From Saprospiraceae bacterium (GTDB lineage: Bacteria; Bacteroidota; Bacteroidia; Chitinophagales; Saprospiraceae): DNA of 64,000 nt. The position numbers and the translations under genes are program-made. The notes beneath the pieces were generated by a model that made no database searches, was not told the DNA's origin, and saw only the letters and a list, made by a program, of their open reading frames with translations. This document shows positions 33,836 through 43,673 of the stretch, piece after piece; the stretch's first letter is position 1, and each line of letters begins with the position of its first letter. The DNA is taken from assembly GCA_028285085.1 (NCBI GenBank), contig JANQQI010000112.1, positions 1 through 64,000 of the forward strand, in the 5' to 3' direction.

Positions 33836-35119
33836 CTATTCAATATGCACCAGTCGGATCGACAATTGCTCGCTGGCACTACTGAGTTTACAAGTGTAGA
33901 TCCCTGTTGGTAGCCCGGACCAATCCATTAATTGCAGATGCTCCCCGGCAGGAAGGATGCGATGCTGAGCCATTATTTTTACCAATTGACCATATTCATT
34001 GTATAATTCCAAATTGACCGGCCCCTCAGTTGGGATGGCAAAGTTGATGATCGTACGATCCTTAGCAGGATTCGGTGTGGCCGATAAGCTGATGGCATCA
34101 ATTGTAGATTCTTCCATTAACTCACTACTAAAACTACCTCCTGTAAGACTTCCTCCACCCGGATCTTCGGGCGTTTCTTCGGGAACACATCGCTTGACCG
34201 TAATATTCCAAAATGGGTTGGGTTGTGAACCCGTGACGGTGACGCCTGGTGTAAAGACAAACTGATTGGAAAACGTAAAGAAGCCCTGATAGGGTAACGA
34301 AATGTTATTTTCTTCATAGTTGCAATACAGGAGTTGTCCGCCATCCAGGGCGTTTTCCAGGACAATATTGTTGCTACAGAAGCTACCAACGTTAACCGCG
34401 TTTAATGGACCGGGACTACTGGGTGGCCCCATCATGGCCTGCATGTAATAATCAGAATGCCAATTAATCGCTTGGCCACCAGATTGACCAAGATTGAAGT
34501 AAGCATCAATATAGTAAACCTCTTCCTGATTACCCGGGGTGAGCCATTGAGAAGTGACAGGGGTGGTAGGACCTACCTCGGTACTGTTTTTATTGACCAT
34601 CACTTGGAAAGCGGTACATGTACAATTATTTAGATTGACATTTTGAACAGGCTTATCAATAATGATGATGCTAATTCGACTGCTACGAGTAGCACTACAA
34701 AAAGACTGAATCGTCAACAAGTACAGGCCCGGCGAAAAACTAAAAAAGGTTGCACTGGCTGTCGGGTGTGGTAAGTTAACAGTTTGACTGATTCCGGTAT
34801 TAAGCGGGAGGATGGTCAAATTATAACTCGTTGCGGATGCACTGGGTATCCAACCTACGGTAATGTTATTTCCCCCGGTATTTGTCACGTAAAAATCACC
34901 GGGATTTAAACAAGTATTGGATAATGGGGCTCCCAAAGGAAACTGGGCGTATAGATGGGCTTCCAGCGTCGCTTGAGGAATACCTACATCCGGGTGGTTA
35001 CCGTAGGTATTAAAAAAGTTAGTTGCATACGTCGTAATCTGAGAAGAATCAATTTCTACCTGGCCAAATACCACGGTAGTCATTGACAAACAAAGCATTA
35101 ATGACAGAAAATTTTTCAT
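33836..35119 (-). CDS. Secreted T9SS protein, module family A, copy 1
   Basis: 427 aa. A signal peptide (MKNFLSLMLCLSMTTVVFGQ) precedes an N-terminal motif shared by all four copies (NFFNTYGNHPDVGIPQATLE, then LYAQFP), an Fn3-like domain (TVGWIPSASATSYNLTIL … FCSATRSSRISIIIIDKPV), a Cys motif (NNCTC), a beta-rich middle and a T9SS sorting domain (ATPNPAKDRTIINFAIP … LPTGIYTCKLSS). Surface-exposed, function unknown. Copies 2, 3 and 4 are at 35391, 39083 and 42221. It is the only copy without an adjacent family B gene. Confidence 0.9.
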   Translation of the reverse strand: MKNFLSLMLCLSMTTVVFGQVEIDSSQITTYATNFFNTYGNHPDVGIPQATLEAHLYAQFPLGAPLSNTCLNPGDFYVTNTGGNNITVGWIPSASATSYNLTILPLNTGISQTVNLPHPTASATFFSFSPGLYLLTIQSFCSATRSSRISIIIIDKPVQNVNLNNCTCTAFQVMVNKNSTEVGPTTPVTSQWLTPGNQEEVYYIDAYFNLGQSGGQAINWHSDYYMQAMMGPPSSPGPLNAVNVGSFCSNNIVLENALDGGQLLYCNYEENNISLPYQGFFTFSNQFVFTPGVTVTGSQPNPFWNITVKRCVPEETPEDPGGGSLTGGSFSSELMEESTIDAISLSATPNPAKDRTIINFAIPTEGPVNLELYNEYGQLVKIMAQHRILPAGEHLQLMDWSGLPTGIYTCKLSSASEQLSIRLVHIE

Positions 35120-35390
35120 AGTAGTATAACTTTAGATCAAATAATGAGGTCGTGATGATTGATCACAACCAGCGTGAAATTAAACTAAATCGCTATTGGC
35201 AATTGGTCGTTCAACCTTGCCGATCAAACTGGCTTTCGGAATGATTTGATTCGGTTTGCAGAGTTAATTGGTAGAACTGCGTCTAGTGAGCGACAATAGA
35301 CTTGAAAGCAAAGCAAATGACACCCCGTGGGAGAAGCCACCTGCTTTGCGTTGAGTTAGTTGGGGCTGTGCTTCATAGCCTTAGTGGAAT

Positions 35391-36653
35391 TTATTTGAAT
35401 CGTACCAAGCGAATTGATATCTGCTCGGTAGCACTGCTTAAGCGGCAAGTGTAAATTCCCGTTGGGAGTTCTGCCCAATCAAGGGTATAGGTATGTTCTC
35501 CTACGGGTTGAATATAGTTGTGCGCAATGGTACGTACCAATTGACCGTATTCATTATATAATTCCAGATTTATGGGGCCTTCTTTTGGCAAGGCATAATT
35601 CAGTATTGTGCGACCCTTCGATGGATTCGGGGAAGCAGTTAGCTGTGCTTTTTCTATTCCTAATTGTTCCGCTAGTTCTTCGTCGGACTTACCACCTGGA
35701 TCTTCTGGTGTATGATCTGGAGTACAGTGTTTCACCGAAACACTCCAGCTAGATCCGGTAATGTCTTTTTCAAAATTATAAGGGTGAAAAACAAATTGAT
35801 TTGAAAAAGTAATAGAAGCATGCCGGTCTGGGAGGGTGGATGACCCCGTATCATAAAAACTGTGGATAAATTGTGATCCATCCAGGGCACTGTTGAGTTC
35901 TATGTTATTTGCTAGACAGTTATTAAAGTTGGCAATATCAACTTGATTTAATGGCCCCGGACTTGACGAAGGGCCCATTACCGATTCCATGAAAAAGTCG
36001 GTATGCCATTCTGTATCACCATAATCAAAGAATACATCCACATAGTAAACTTCTGTGTCGTCGAAACCGATCCAATTAGCAGTAACTGGATCAGTCGGAT
36101 CTTCCTGAGCGGATAACTGACTACTACTTTTATCTAACATCAGTTCAAATGCGGAGCAATCACAACTGTTAAAGGCGCCATACTGTACCGGTTTATCAAT
36201 GATGATGATCGAAATTTTCTTTGCTTTGGTGGCGCTACAAAAAGATTGAATGGTCAATAAATACAAACCCGGCGTAAAACTAAAGAACGTCGCATTAGCA
36301 GTTGGATCGGGAACGTTGACGGTCTGGCTAATTCCGGTACTTAGAGGTAAAATCGTCAAATTATAACTCGTTGCTGAGGCACTGAGCGTCCAATCGACAG
36401 TAATATTGTTACCTGCGGTACTATTCAGTGAGAAGTTGGTTGGATTAATACAAGTACTGGATAAAGAACCTGTAAATTGCGCATTGAGATGCGCTTCTAG
36501 AGTTGCTTGGGTAATGAGTACATCTGGGTGAGCTCCATAAGTGTCAAAGAAATCAGTAGCATAAGTGGTAACTTGGGTAGGATTGATTTCAACAGAACTA
36601 ATGGCATAATTCATTATTGAGAATAAAAACATAAATGACAACAAAAATCTCAT
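35391..36653 (-). CDS. Secreted T9SS protein, module family A, copy 2
   Basis: 420 aa with the same order as copy 1: signal peptide (MRFLLSFMFLFSIMNYAISS), DFFDTYGAHPDVLITQATLE, the Fn3-like block with LSASATSYNLTILPLSTGIS, FCSATKAKKISIIIIDKPVQ, CDCSAFELML, and the C-terminal sorting domain (ASPNPSKGRTILNYALP … LPTGIYTCRLSS). It is closest to copy 1, with long identical runs, which suggests a recent duplication. It is divergent from the family B gene at 37550 across an 896-bp gap. Confidence 0.9.
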   Translation of the reverse strand: MRFLLSFMFLFSIMNYAISSVEINPTQVTTYATDFFDTYGAHPDVLITQATLEAHLNAQFTGSLSSTCINPTNFSLNSTAGNNITVDWTLSASATSYNLTILPLSTGISQTVNVPDPTANATFFSFTPGLYLLTIQSFCSATKAKKISIIIIDKPVQYGAFNSCDCSAFELMLDKSSSQLSAQEDPTDPVTANWIGFDDTEVYYVDVFFDYGDTEWHTDFFMESVMGPSSSPGPLNQVDIANFNNCLANNIELNSALDGSQFIHSFYDTGSSTLPDRHASITFSNQFVFHPYNFEKDITGSSWSVSVKHCTPDHTPEDPGGKSDEELAEQLGIEKAQLTASPNPSKGRTILNYALPKEGPINLELYNEYGQLVRTIAHNYIQPVGEHTYTLDWAELPTGIYTCRLSSATEQISIRLVRFK

Positions 36654-37549
36654 GGTATATGACTTTTTAAAATGAAAAATAGTGTTCTAAAGGATGAGCA
36701 TCACGAAGGATACTCTTTCGCTCGAACTGGTTTTAAGTGTGTCTTAATTGATCGTATACGACTAAGCCCTGTGTACTGGGGGCTTTTGGATAGCTCGTGT
36801 TAGTGATATCAGATTAGTAATCTTGGGGTTGAATATCAGAGCATTGTAAAAGTACATGTTTAGTCACTGCTCCCCAAGAACATTTTTTCGCATTTTTTCC
36901 GATTTTTCCGGTAGTTTTATCCAAAACTAAATTCATTTTTTATTGTCGAAGGTAAGGTAAGTGGTTGCAGATCAGGGATATGTGAAATGGATGGTTGTCC
37001 GCTCGTGAGAGATCATAGAATTCCATGTTTTAACCACAAAAGGAGTGAATACTTGTACTTAGGATGTCTTTAGTGAGTCAAAATGGTTGACTAAAAGGTA
37101 GGGGAACGGTCTAGGCAAGACAACTGTTGAAGGGGGAGAAAAAAGTAAGCGACTTCTACCTTCGTAAAGGAAGGAGAAGCCGCTCACGCCTCATATACCA
37201 TTAATGGTAGCGCTAAGTTGTTCTAGAGGAATCTGTTAAGCGCTATTAACAGGGATAAATTGTCAAATACATCGACCATCTGAGATGGATCAACCGGCTT
37301 TCCGGTGGGTGCAGGCCCATAGCTTTACTTTATTGTCGAACCTGAGTATAAAGAGGCTATAATTTTACATTATCAAAGGAACTCGCTTTTTTTTTGAGAA
37401 TTATCAAATAAACACTTTTGTTTTTTAGTTGATAATTCTACATTGATGTTCCTGTTGATGTTTAATGATAGAATAAAGTTACAGGTCTCTTTCCCTTAAG
37501 CCAAGTACAAATTTTTCGCTTTTTTCTACTTTTGGATCACTTATAGGCT
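36654..37549. other. 896-bp divergent gap with strong hairpins
   Basis: No convincing protein gene. The gap contains AAGCCC/GGGCTT (36764-36785, then TTT), a long hairpin at 37149-37183, the palindrome ACCATTAATGGT near 37198 and ACCGG-CTTT-CCGGT near 37294. A TACTTTTG box (37527-37534) lies just before the family B start. This gap is several times longer than the equivalent gaps of the other two divergent pairs, so it may encode a structured RNA. Confidence 0.4.
37149..37183 (+). ncRNA. Strong imperfect hairpin, possible structured RNA
   Basis: GCG-A-CTTCT-A-CCTTC, loop GTAAAG, GAAGG-AGAAG-C-CGC gives 13 paired positions with one mismatch and one bulge. It is not followed by a T run, so it is not a classic terminator. 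It lies in the long gap between a family A and a family B gene. Role unknown. Confidence 0.35.
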
Positions 37550-39001
37550 ATGCACAATAGCAAGATTTTGCAAATCATCGGCACTTTTGAGCGAAAGGAA
37601 CTGAGGGAATTTGGTAAATTTTTAAACTCCCCGTACTTCGTTGACGGTCGTACCCAGAACCAGGTATTGGCCCTCTTTCTGCATATCCAAAAGTATTGGC
37701 CAGATATGGAGCACCCGCAACTCAAGCGCGAAAAGGTGTACCCTAAATTGTATCCCGGCGAGAAGGTTGTAGTGAGTAAACTGGAAAAACTAATGAGTCG
37801 CCTTCTGGCGCTTCTACGGGATTTTATTGTCCAAAAAAGCTGGGAGACTGATCGCAGTGCAGAGATGCACTTACTTTGGCAAATTCAATATTTCAGACAC
37901 CATCAGATCAAAAATCTCCAGGATATTGCTGAGCGAAAATTGACGCAAAGTCGAAGTAAAATTAAACGTCCCGATATTCATTATTTCTACGAATCTTTCT
38001 TGATCGAGCAGCAAATTGTGGATGATGAAAAGAACTACAGCATCTTTGATTCACCTCGGAATATGCCGGATATGCTGCATCGCTTGGATGACTATTATCT
38101 GATCGCAAAGTTGAAGTACGCGGTACAAATGCTCGCGATGAATTATTTCATCGTTCCGCTTGATATTGACGAGGCCTTAGTCTCCGTCGAATTGCTCATT
38201 CCTCTGATCGATCGTAAGATAGAAGAGATGCCTCTACTGTTGATCTATTATCGGGCGTATCAAATGCTACGCGCGGAAGAGGAGGCCCGCGAGCAATGTT
38301 TTCATCAATTTCGCGATAATCTAAGTACCCATTTATCCACTTTACCAGAACCTGTCATTAAGGCCATGCAAGCTTTGATTCGCAATTACTGCGTCAGTCA
38401 TTGGATGATGGGGGACCCATATTTCACAAGTATTGCCTTTCCTATGTATCGTGAACATCTCGATCAAGGCTATTTATACTATGAAGGGAAGCTACTGCCG
38501 AGTAGTTTTGGGAATCTTATTCAGTCGGCCACCATCGCTCGAGCATTTGACTGGATGCGACAGTTTCTAGAAGACTATCGCGATCGAATTACTGGCACCG
38601 AACATCCTGAGAATGTCTATCGTTACAATCTGGCTAATTATCATCTGGGAACGGGGGCCTACGAAGCCGCACTGGATTGTGTGTACGAACCTTTCGAAGA
38701 TCGTTTTTACAAAATTGCGGCCCGACAATTGGAGATTCAAGTACTCTACGAGATGAAATCTGACCTCCTGGAATCCCGGCTTGAAGCGTTCAAGGTATAC
38801 GTCTATCGACTAGACGAAGAGCATTTTCGAGCGAAGCGCAAAGAAGGCCTCCGGAACTTTGTCCAAATTGTCCGACAACTCCTTAAGCTGGATGGATTAC
38901 CTGAACCTGAGCAAGCCCAAAAGCTTGAAACCAAAATACGTCAGGTAACTAATCTTGTGGGTAGAGACTGGCTATTGAAAATGATCCGGGAGTTGGTATG
39001 A
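37550..39001 (+). CDS. Helical cytoplasmic protein, module family B, copy 1
   Basis: 483 aa, no signal peptide and no transmembrane segment. The family signature is the N-terminus NSKILQIIGTFERKELREFG followed by NSPYFVDGR, then KLYPGEKVVVSKLEKLMSRLL, EQQIVDDEKNY, DDYYLIAKLKYAVQMLAMN, YLYYEGKLLPSSFGNL, NVYRYNLANYHLG and a C-terminal RQLEIQVLYEM. The whole chain looks like alpha-helical hairpins, possibly TPR-like. I know of no experimental function. It is divergent from a family A gene and convergent with another (gap 81 bp). Confidence 0.88.
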   Translation: MHNSKILQIIGTFERKELREFGKFLNSPYFVDGRTQNQVLALFLHIQKYWPDMEHPQLKREKVYPKLYPGEKVVVSKLEKLMSRLLALLRDFIVQKSWETDRSAEMHLLWQIQYFRHHQIKNLQDIAERKLTQSRSKIKRPDIHYFYESFLIEQQIVDDEKNYSIFDSPRNMPDMLHRLDDYYLIAKLKYAVQMLAMNYFIVPLDIDEALVSVELLIPLIDRKIEEMPLLLIYYRAYQMLRAEEEAREQCFHQFRDNLSTHLSTLPEPVIKAMQALIRNYCVSHWMMGDPYFTSIAFPMYREHLDQGYLYYEGKLLPSSFGNLIQSATIARAFDWMRQFLEDYRDRITGTEHPENVYRYNLANYHLGTGAYEAALDCVYEPFEDRFYKIAARQLEIQVLYEMKSDLLESRLEAFKVYVYRLDEEHFRAKRKEGLRNFVQIVRQLLKLDGLPEPEQAQKLETKIRQVTNLVGRDWLLKMIRELV

Positions 39002-39082
39002 AAAATCCAGCCCGGCACCTCTTTTGGACCAGGCTGGAAGAACAGATGATTTGATCGAATTAAATTTAACTCACCTCAAAGA

Positions 39083-40396
39083 TTATTGTTTGCGTACTAA
39101 TCGAATGACCTCTTGGCCAAATGCACTTTGGAGCTGGCAGGTATAAATACCCGTAGGTAAATCGTTCCAATTGAAAATGACGCTGTGGTCACCAGCCGTT
39201 GCGACTCGTTTGCTGATTACGCGTACCGCCATACCGAGTTCATTGTATAAGCTCAGTGTCACTTCACTTTCACCGGGTAACGAATAATTCAGCACCGTAC
39301 GGTCTGTTGAAGGATTTGGCATGGCTTGCAGCTGGACGGTAGTCGAAGCATTTGAAGCTTGTTCGCTGCGGTCATTGTTGGGGGTATCCCCTCCGGTGCC
39401 TCCACCGCTGTTGGAGTTATTATTACCAGTACCAAAATCTCCGCCAGGGTCATTAGGATTTGGGATATTGACGGCCTCGCATCGTCTTACTTCTACTGAC
39501 CACTCATTAGCGGGAGAGGCCGGAAATTCATTGGGATGAAAAGTGAACTCCTGTGAAAAGGTGAAGTAAGCAGGGTTAAAACCGACATTGAATGGGGGAG
39601 GAGGTTTTGAAAATAAAAACTGAACGTGACTGGTTTGCGCAATATTATTGGTACAGGGATTACTAATATTGACGTAATTAATGGCTTCACCGAAGGCATT
39701 GAAGGTGATCTTCATGTAATAGTCCGATGTCCATTGCGAATTATTGATTTTGAAATGTGAGTTAACGTAGTAAATCTGCTCGGTGAGTGGCTGTGACAAC
39801 CAATTGGCCGTTACCGGTGCCGACATATTAGTCACTTCATCACTTGATACATCCAGAATGACGTCATTATAATCACATGTACAGTTGTTGTAATATTCTG
39901 GCGTGACCAGTTGAATCGGACGGTCGACGATAATAATCAACAACGTACTTCGTGGAGCCAAACTACAATGGACTTGTAATGCCAATAAATATAAGCCTGA
40001 ATTTAACCCCGTTAGAGTAGAAGAAGTCGCCGAGCCCGGCTCTGTATTTGAAGTACTGACGCCGTTGCTCAGGGCATAGGCGCTTACTTGGATCGCATCA
40101 GCGTGAGGGCCGACCGACCAACCTAAAGTCATGGCATCATCTTCATTGCTGATGACGAAAAAATCATCCGCCTCATCACAACTTAACTCCGAAGGAGGAG
40201 AGGGGGGAAATTGATTATTCAAATAGGTCTTCAGATCATTTTGTGAAACACCTACCCCGGGATGGTCACCATAATGAGAGAAGAAATCGCTGACAAATTG
40301 GTCGACACTTCCCGGACCTACAGGATAGTCGGCGTACTGGCCGCTAACCCCAAAGCTGAGGAATAGTAAAAATGTGGAAATAGCAAATGCTTTCAT
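39083..40396 (-). CDS. Secreted T9SS protein, module family A, copy 3
   Basis: 437 aa. Signal peptide (MKAFAISTFLLFLSFGVSGQ), family motif DFFSHYGDHPGVGVSQNDLK, an Fn3-like domain with DDFFVISNEDDAMTLGW, the block CSLAPRSTLLIIIVDRPIQL, NNCTCDYNDVILD, a Gly/Asn-rich linker (NPNDPGGDFGTGNNNSNS) and a T9SS sorting domain (AMPNPSTDRTVLNYSLP … LPTGIYTCQLQS). It is more diverged from copies 1 and 2 than these are from each other. Divergent from the family B gene at 40721 (324-bp gap). Confidence 0.9.
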   Translation of the reverse strand: MKAFAISTFLLFLSFGVSGQYADYPVGPGSVDQFVSDFFSHYGDHPGVGVSQNDLKTYLNNQFPPSPPSELSCDEADDFFVISNEDDAMTLGWSVGPHADAIQVSAYALSNGVSTSNTEPGSATSSTLTGLNSGLYLLALQVHCSLAPRSTLLIIIVDRPIQLVTPEYYNNCTCDYNDVILDVSSDEVTNMSAPVTANWLSQPLTEQIYYVNSHFKINNSQWTSDYYMKITFNAFGEAINYVNISNPCTNNIAQTSHVQFLFSKPPPPFNVGFNPAYFTFSQEFTFHPNEFPASPANEWSVEVRRCEAVNIPNPNDPGGDFGTGNNNSNSGGGTGGDTPNNDRSEQASNASTTVQLQAMPNPSTDRTVLNYSLPGESEVTLSLYNELGMAVRVISKRVATAGDHSVIFNWNDLPTGIYTCQLQSAFGQEVIRLVRKQ

Positions 40397-40720
40397 GGTA
40401 TATGAATAGTTTGATTTAAAAATCTACCTGGATGAATCAATGTCTTGGAAGTGAAAAAGCGATCTTGGCCTGCGTCGGGCAGACTGAAGCGAGCGCAAGA
40501 AACGTTAAATTTGCTTTTAGATCGACTTAATATCCCCAAATCATTCATGATAATGTCCTATCACTGCATGGTCCCCTTAGCCTGACCTTAAATTCATCTG
40601 GCAAGATGGATGAAGTGTATAAATAATTTAGTATCTATGGACATTGTAAAATTACTAGACCATGTAGGGACGATCTATTACAATATTTCATTTTTTTTCC
40701 ACTTAAGGCCTCTTAAAGCT

Positions 40721-42172
40721 ATGTTCAACAGTAAGATCTTACAGATACTCAGAGGGTTAAGTCAAGAAGAACTGAAACAGTTTCAGCAATATATTCTTTC
40801 TCCTTATTTTGTTAGTGGGCGAAAAAGAGATGAGATTTTAAGTCTCTTTAAGCTACTGAAAAGGCACTGGCCAGCTTTTGATCATCCCAGTTTAGCTAAA
40901 GACATTGTTTATCGGAAATTGTATCCGGGAGAGCTCCCGGTGTCGAGCAAGTTAGAAAAACTGATGAGTCGACTCCTTGGTCATTTGCGGGGTTTTATCA
41001 TCCAACAGGAATCAGAACTCGGAAGGACCACGAATGATGAACTGCTCATCTTAATGAAGTACTACCGGCAAAGGCAATTGACGAACCTACTACAAATCTC
41101 CGAACGAAAATACGAACAGGAACTTGCTCAAAAAAAGCAATTTGACCTTGCTGATTACTATCTACAGTTTCAAAGGGAACAGCAAATTGTAGACGATGAA
41201 AGAAACTACAATGTGTATAAAACACCTCGAAACTTACCTCATTTGTTGGAGTCGCTGGATGATTACTTTCTAATTTCCAGATTGAAGTATACCGTCCAAA
41301 TGTTGGCCCTCAATCAGGCCGTTATTCCGGTAGAGACGAAGGATAGTTTGGCAATGATTCAAATTTTATTGCCAATTATTGAACAGCGTAGACATACTAT
41401 TCCACTTCTAAATCTTTACTATCTAGCCTATCGCTTGCTCACGGCAGCCGTTGACAAACAGGAACAGGCGTTTCAGGCCCTACGTGATTACCTTAAGCAA
41501 TGCGAAAATACAACGCCACCTCCGATCTATTCTGCAATGCAGACACTGGTGCGTAATTTTTGTGTAGATCGATGGATTTTGGGCCAGCCCTATTTTTTAG
41601 ACATCACCTTTGATGTTTATCGCGAGCATCTGGAAGCAGGCTATTTGTATTATCAGGACAAACTGCTGCCCGCTACCATCGGTAATATTGTCCAGACCGG
41701 TTTACACAGTCGCGCTTATGATTGGATTAGAGATTTTCTAGAAGCACATCGTGATCGAATCATTGGAACTGCCTATCCTGACAATGTCTATCGTTACAAT
41801 CTGGCTACCTATTACTTGGCCATAAAGGACTATGATCGGGCGTTGGATTGTATTTATGATGCATTTGACGACTCTTTTTATCGAATTGCCTCTCGTCAAT
41901 TAGAGATTCAGGTATTGTACGAGATGAATGCTGAAACACTTGATGCCCGTTTGGATGCATTTAAGATCTTCATTTATCGGCTAACCGATGAGCAATGCCG
42001 GGTAACACGTAAAGAGGCCTTGAGTAATTTTGTGGATCTTCTCCGGCAGATGCGTAGCACGGCCAACTGGCAGCGCCCCAAACGTGTTCAAAAACTCAAG
42101 GAAAAGGCATTATCTACTAAAAACTTGGTAGCGCGCGCCTGGCTTCTAAAAATGATGGATAACTTGGCTTAA
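40721..42172 (+). CDS. Helical cytoplasmic protein, module family B, copy 2
   Basis: 483 aa from the ATG at 40721 (MFNSKILQILRGLSQEELKQ), exactly the length of copy 1. A frame starting at 40610 adds 37 residues not shared by the other copies. Family blocks: SPYFVSGRKRDEILSLF, KLYPGELPVSSKLEKLMSRL, EQQIVDDERNY, DDYFLISRLKYTVQMLALN, YLYYQDKLLPATIGNI, NVYRYNLATYYL, RQLEIQVLYEMNAE. Conservation spans the full length. Function unknown. Confidence 0.88.
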   Translation: MFNSKILQILRGLSQEELKQFQQYILSPYFVSGRKRDEILSLFKLLKRHWPAFDHPSLAKDIVYRKLYPGELPVSSKLEKLMSRLLGHLRGFIIQQESELGRTTNDELLILMKYYRQRQLTNLLQISERKYEQELAQKKQFDLADYYLQFQREQQIVDDERNYNVYKTPRNLPHLLESLDDYFLISRLKYTVQMLALNQAVIPVETKDSLAMIQILLPIIEQRRHTIPLLNLYYLAYRLLTAAVDKQEQAFQALRDYLKQCENTTPPPIYSAMQTLVRNFCVDRWILGQPYFLDITFDVYREHLEAGYLYYQDKLLPATIGNIVQTGLHSRAYDWIRDFLEAHRDRIIGTAYPDNVYRYNLATYYLAIKDYDRALDCIYDAFDDSFYRIASRQLEIQVLYEMNAETLDARLDAFKIFIYRLTDEQCRVTRKEALSNFVDLLRQMRSTANWQRPKRVQKLKEKALSTKNLVARAWLLKMMDNLA

Positions 42173-42220
42173 AAATCCAGGCCACAGCCACTTTTGGCCA
42201 GGCCCGGAAGAACAGTTGAT

Positions 42221-43495
42221 CTAATTTTGATGGATCAGCCGTAGCACTTGCTGCTCCGTGGATGTTGTCAAGTAGCAAGTGTAAATGCCCACTGGCAGCT
42301 TTGCCCAATCAATTTGCAAGCGATGCTCGCCGGCATCACTGAGTCCTTGATAGAGCAATCGTATTTCCTGACCCAATTCGTTGAATAAGCTGAGCCGAAT
42401 CTCTCCGGCCTTGGCGAGGGTATAGGCTAGTGTCGTATGATCCTTGGCAGGATTGGGCATTGCATTTAGACTGGTCCTAACCAAGGTATGTCCTTCATTA
42501 TTCCCGGAGTGCCCGTTTCCCCCGGGAGGGGTGGAGGGATCAAAGGGAACATCCGTATCGCTCAGCTCGCCCGTATAGCATTTGCGAATTTCAAGCGACC
42601 ATCGATTACCTAATCCATCGGGCATGTCATTAGGGTCAAAGGTGATATAATTGGAAAAGGTGTAAAAACTGATAGGTTGCCCGTTGAGTTCTGCGATGTT
42701 TGGTATCGTAGATAAAAAGTAAGGGGATAATCCAGCGTAGCCAACGTATGCACTGCAGCTATTACTGACATAAACGGCATCCATCGGCAAGCCTTCGGCA
42801 TCCGCTTCGATTTTCAGATAATAATAACTATTGAATGCCTGATTATTTATAGTATAATCTGCTGAAACTAAATAAATATTCTCGGCATCGGGGGTCGTAT
42901 TGTAATCTGCACTAACCGGGCTATGGTAGAATGAATTCTCGTTGAGCGCACCACCCGAATAGATTAACTCTCCGGCGTGACAGCTACAGCCATTGAAGTA
43001 GTCTTCGGTGATTCTGGAGAGTGGCTTATCAATAATGATAATGTACAAGTCACTACGCGGTGAGCCATCACAACGAATTTGTAAAGTGGCCAAATAAAGC
43101 CCCTGGGTCAGATTGTTAAAAGTAGTGGAGGTATCTACCACTATGGTATCGGCATGTACACCATTATCTAAGGCGTAGACGGTTACTTCATAATTAATAG
43201 CGTGATTATGATCATTCCAACCCAACTCAATCCCATCATTATCCGTATTTATTAGATAGAAACTATTAGGAGGGGCACATTGGCCGGGTATATTATTAAA
43301 AGGAAATAAAGAAGCTAGATAGCTTTCCATTTGAGTCGGCGTCACACCAATACCGGGATGATCGCCGTACGCATCGTAAAAATAATCCACGAAGTCATCT
43401 ACTTCATTTGGACTAACTTGAAATTGTGCAGTTACTTTAGTGGAGAAAAGTGTGAATACCAAAAGGACAAGTAAATGCAAGTGCAAAGATTTCAT
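42221..43495 (-). CDS. Secreted T9SS protein, module family A, copy 4
   Basis: 424 aa from the ATG at 43495 (MKSLHLHLLVLLVFTLFSTK signal peptide). A start at 43573 would add 26 residues before it. Family motif DYFYDAYGDHPGIGVTPTQM, Fn3-like region (DNDGIELGWNDHNHAINYEV), CDGSPRSDLYIIIIDKPLSR, NGCSCHAGELIY and a T9SS sorting domain (AMPNPAKDHTTLAYTLA … LPVGIYTCYLTTS). Divergent from the family B gene at 43674 (178-bp gap) and convergent with that at 40721 (48 bp). Confidence 0.9.
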   Translation of the reverse strand: MKSLHLHLLVLLVFTLFSTKVTAQFQVSPNEVDDFVDYFYDAYGDHPGIGVTPTQMESYLASLFPFNNIPGQCAPPNSFYLINTDNDGIELGWNDHNHAINYEVTVYALDNGVHADTIVVDTSTTFNNLTQGLYLATLQIRCDGSPRSDLYIIIIDKPLSRITEDYFNGCSCHAGELIYSGGALNENSFYHSPVSADYNTTPDAENIYLVSADYTINNQAFNSYYYLKIEADAEGLPMDAVYVSNSCSAYVGYAGLSPYFLSTIPNIAELNGQPISFYTFSNYITFDPNDMPDGLGNRWSLEIRKCYTGELSDTDVPFDPSTPPGGNGHSGNNEGHTLVRTSLNAMPNPAKDHTTLAYTLAKAGEIRLSLFNELGQEIRLLYQGLSDAGEHRLQIDWAKLPVGIYTCYLTTSTEQQVLRLIHQN

Positions 43496-43673
43496 GCTAT
43501 GTGGTTTTAGTTTTAAAAAGGATATCGATTTACAATAGATGGCCAACTTATATCGATTTGTATATAATGACATTGTAAAAATAGCTGATGGAGGTTTTCT
43601 TCACTATTACAAAAAAACTGATTTTTACCACTTGTGACTTAATTAGCAATGCGCTTAAGGATTAGTACCTAAA

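Noticed and set aside
40610-40720. 37-residue N-terminal extension of family B copy 2
   Set aside because: Not shared by the other two copies, while starting at 40721 gives exactly the length and N-terminus of copy 1.
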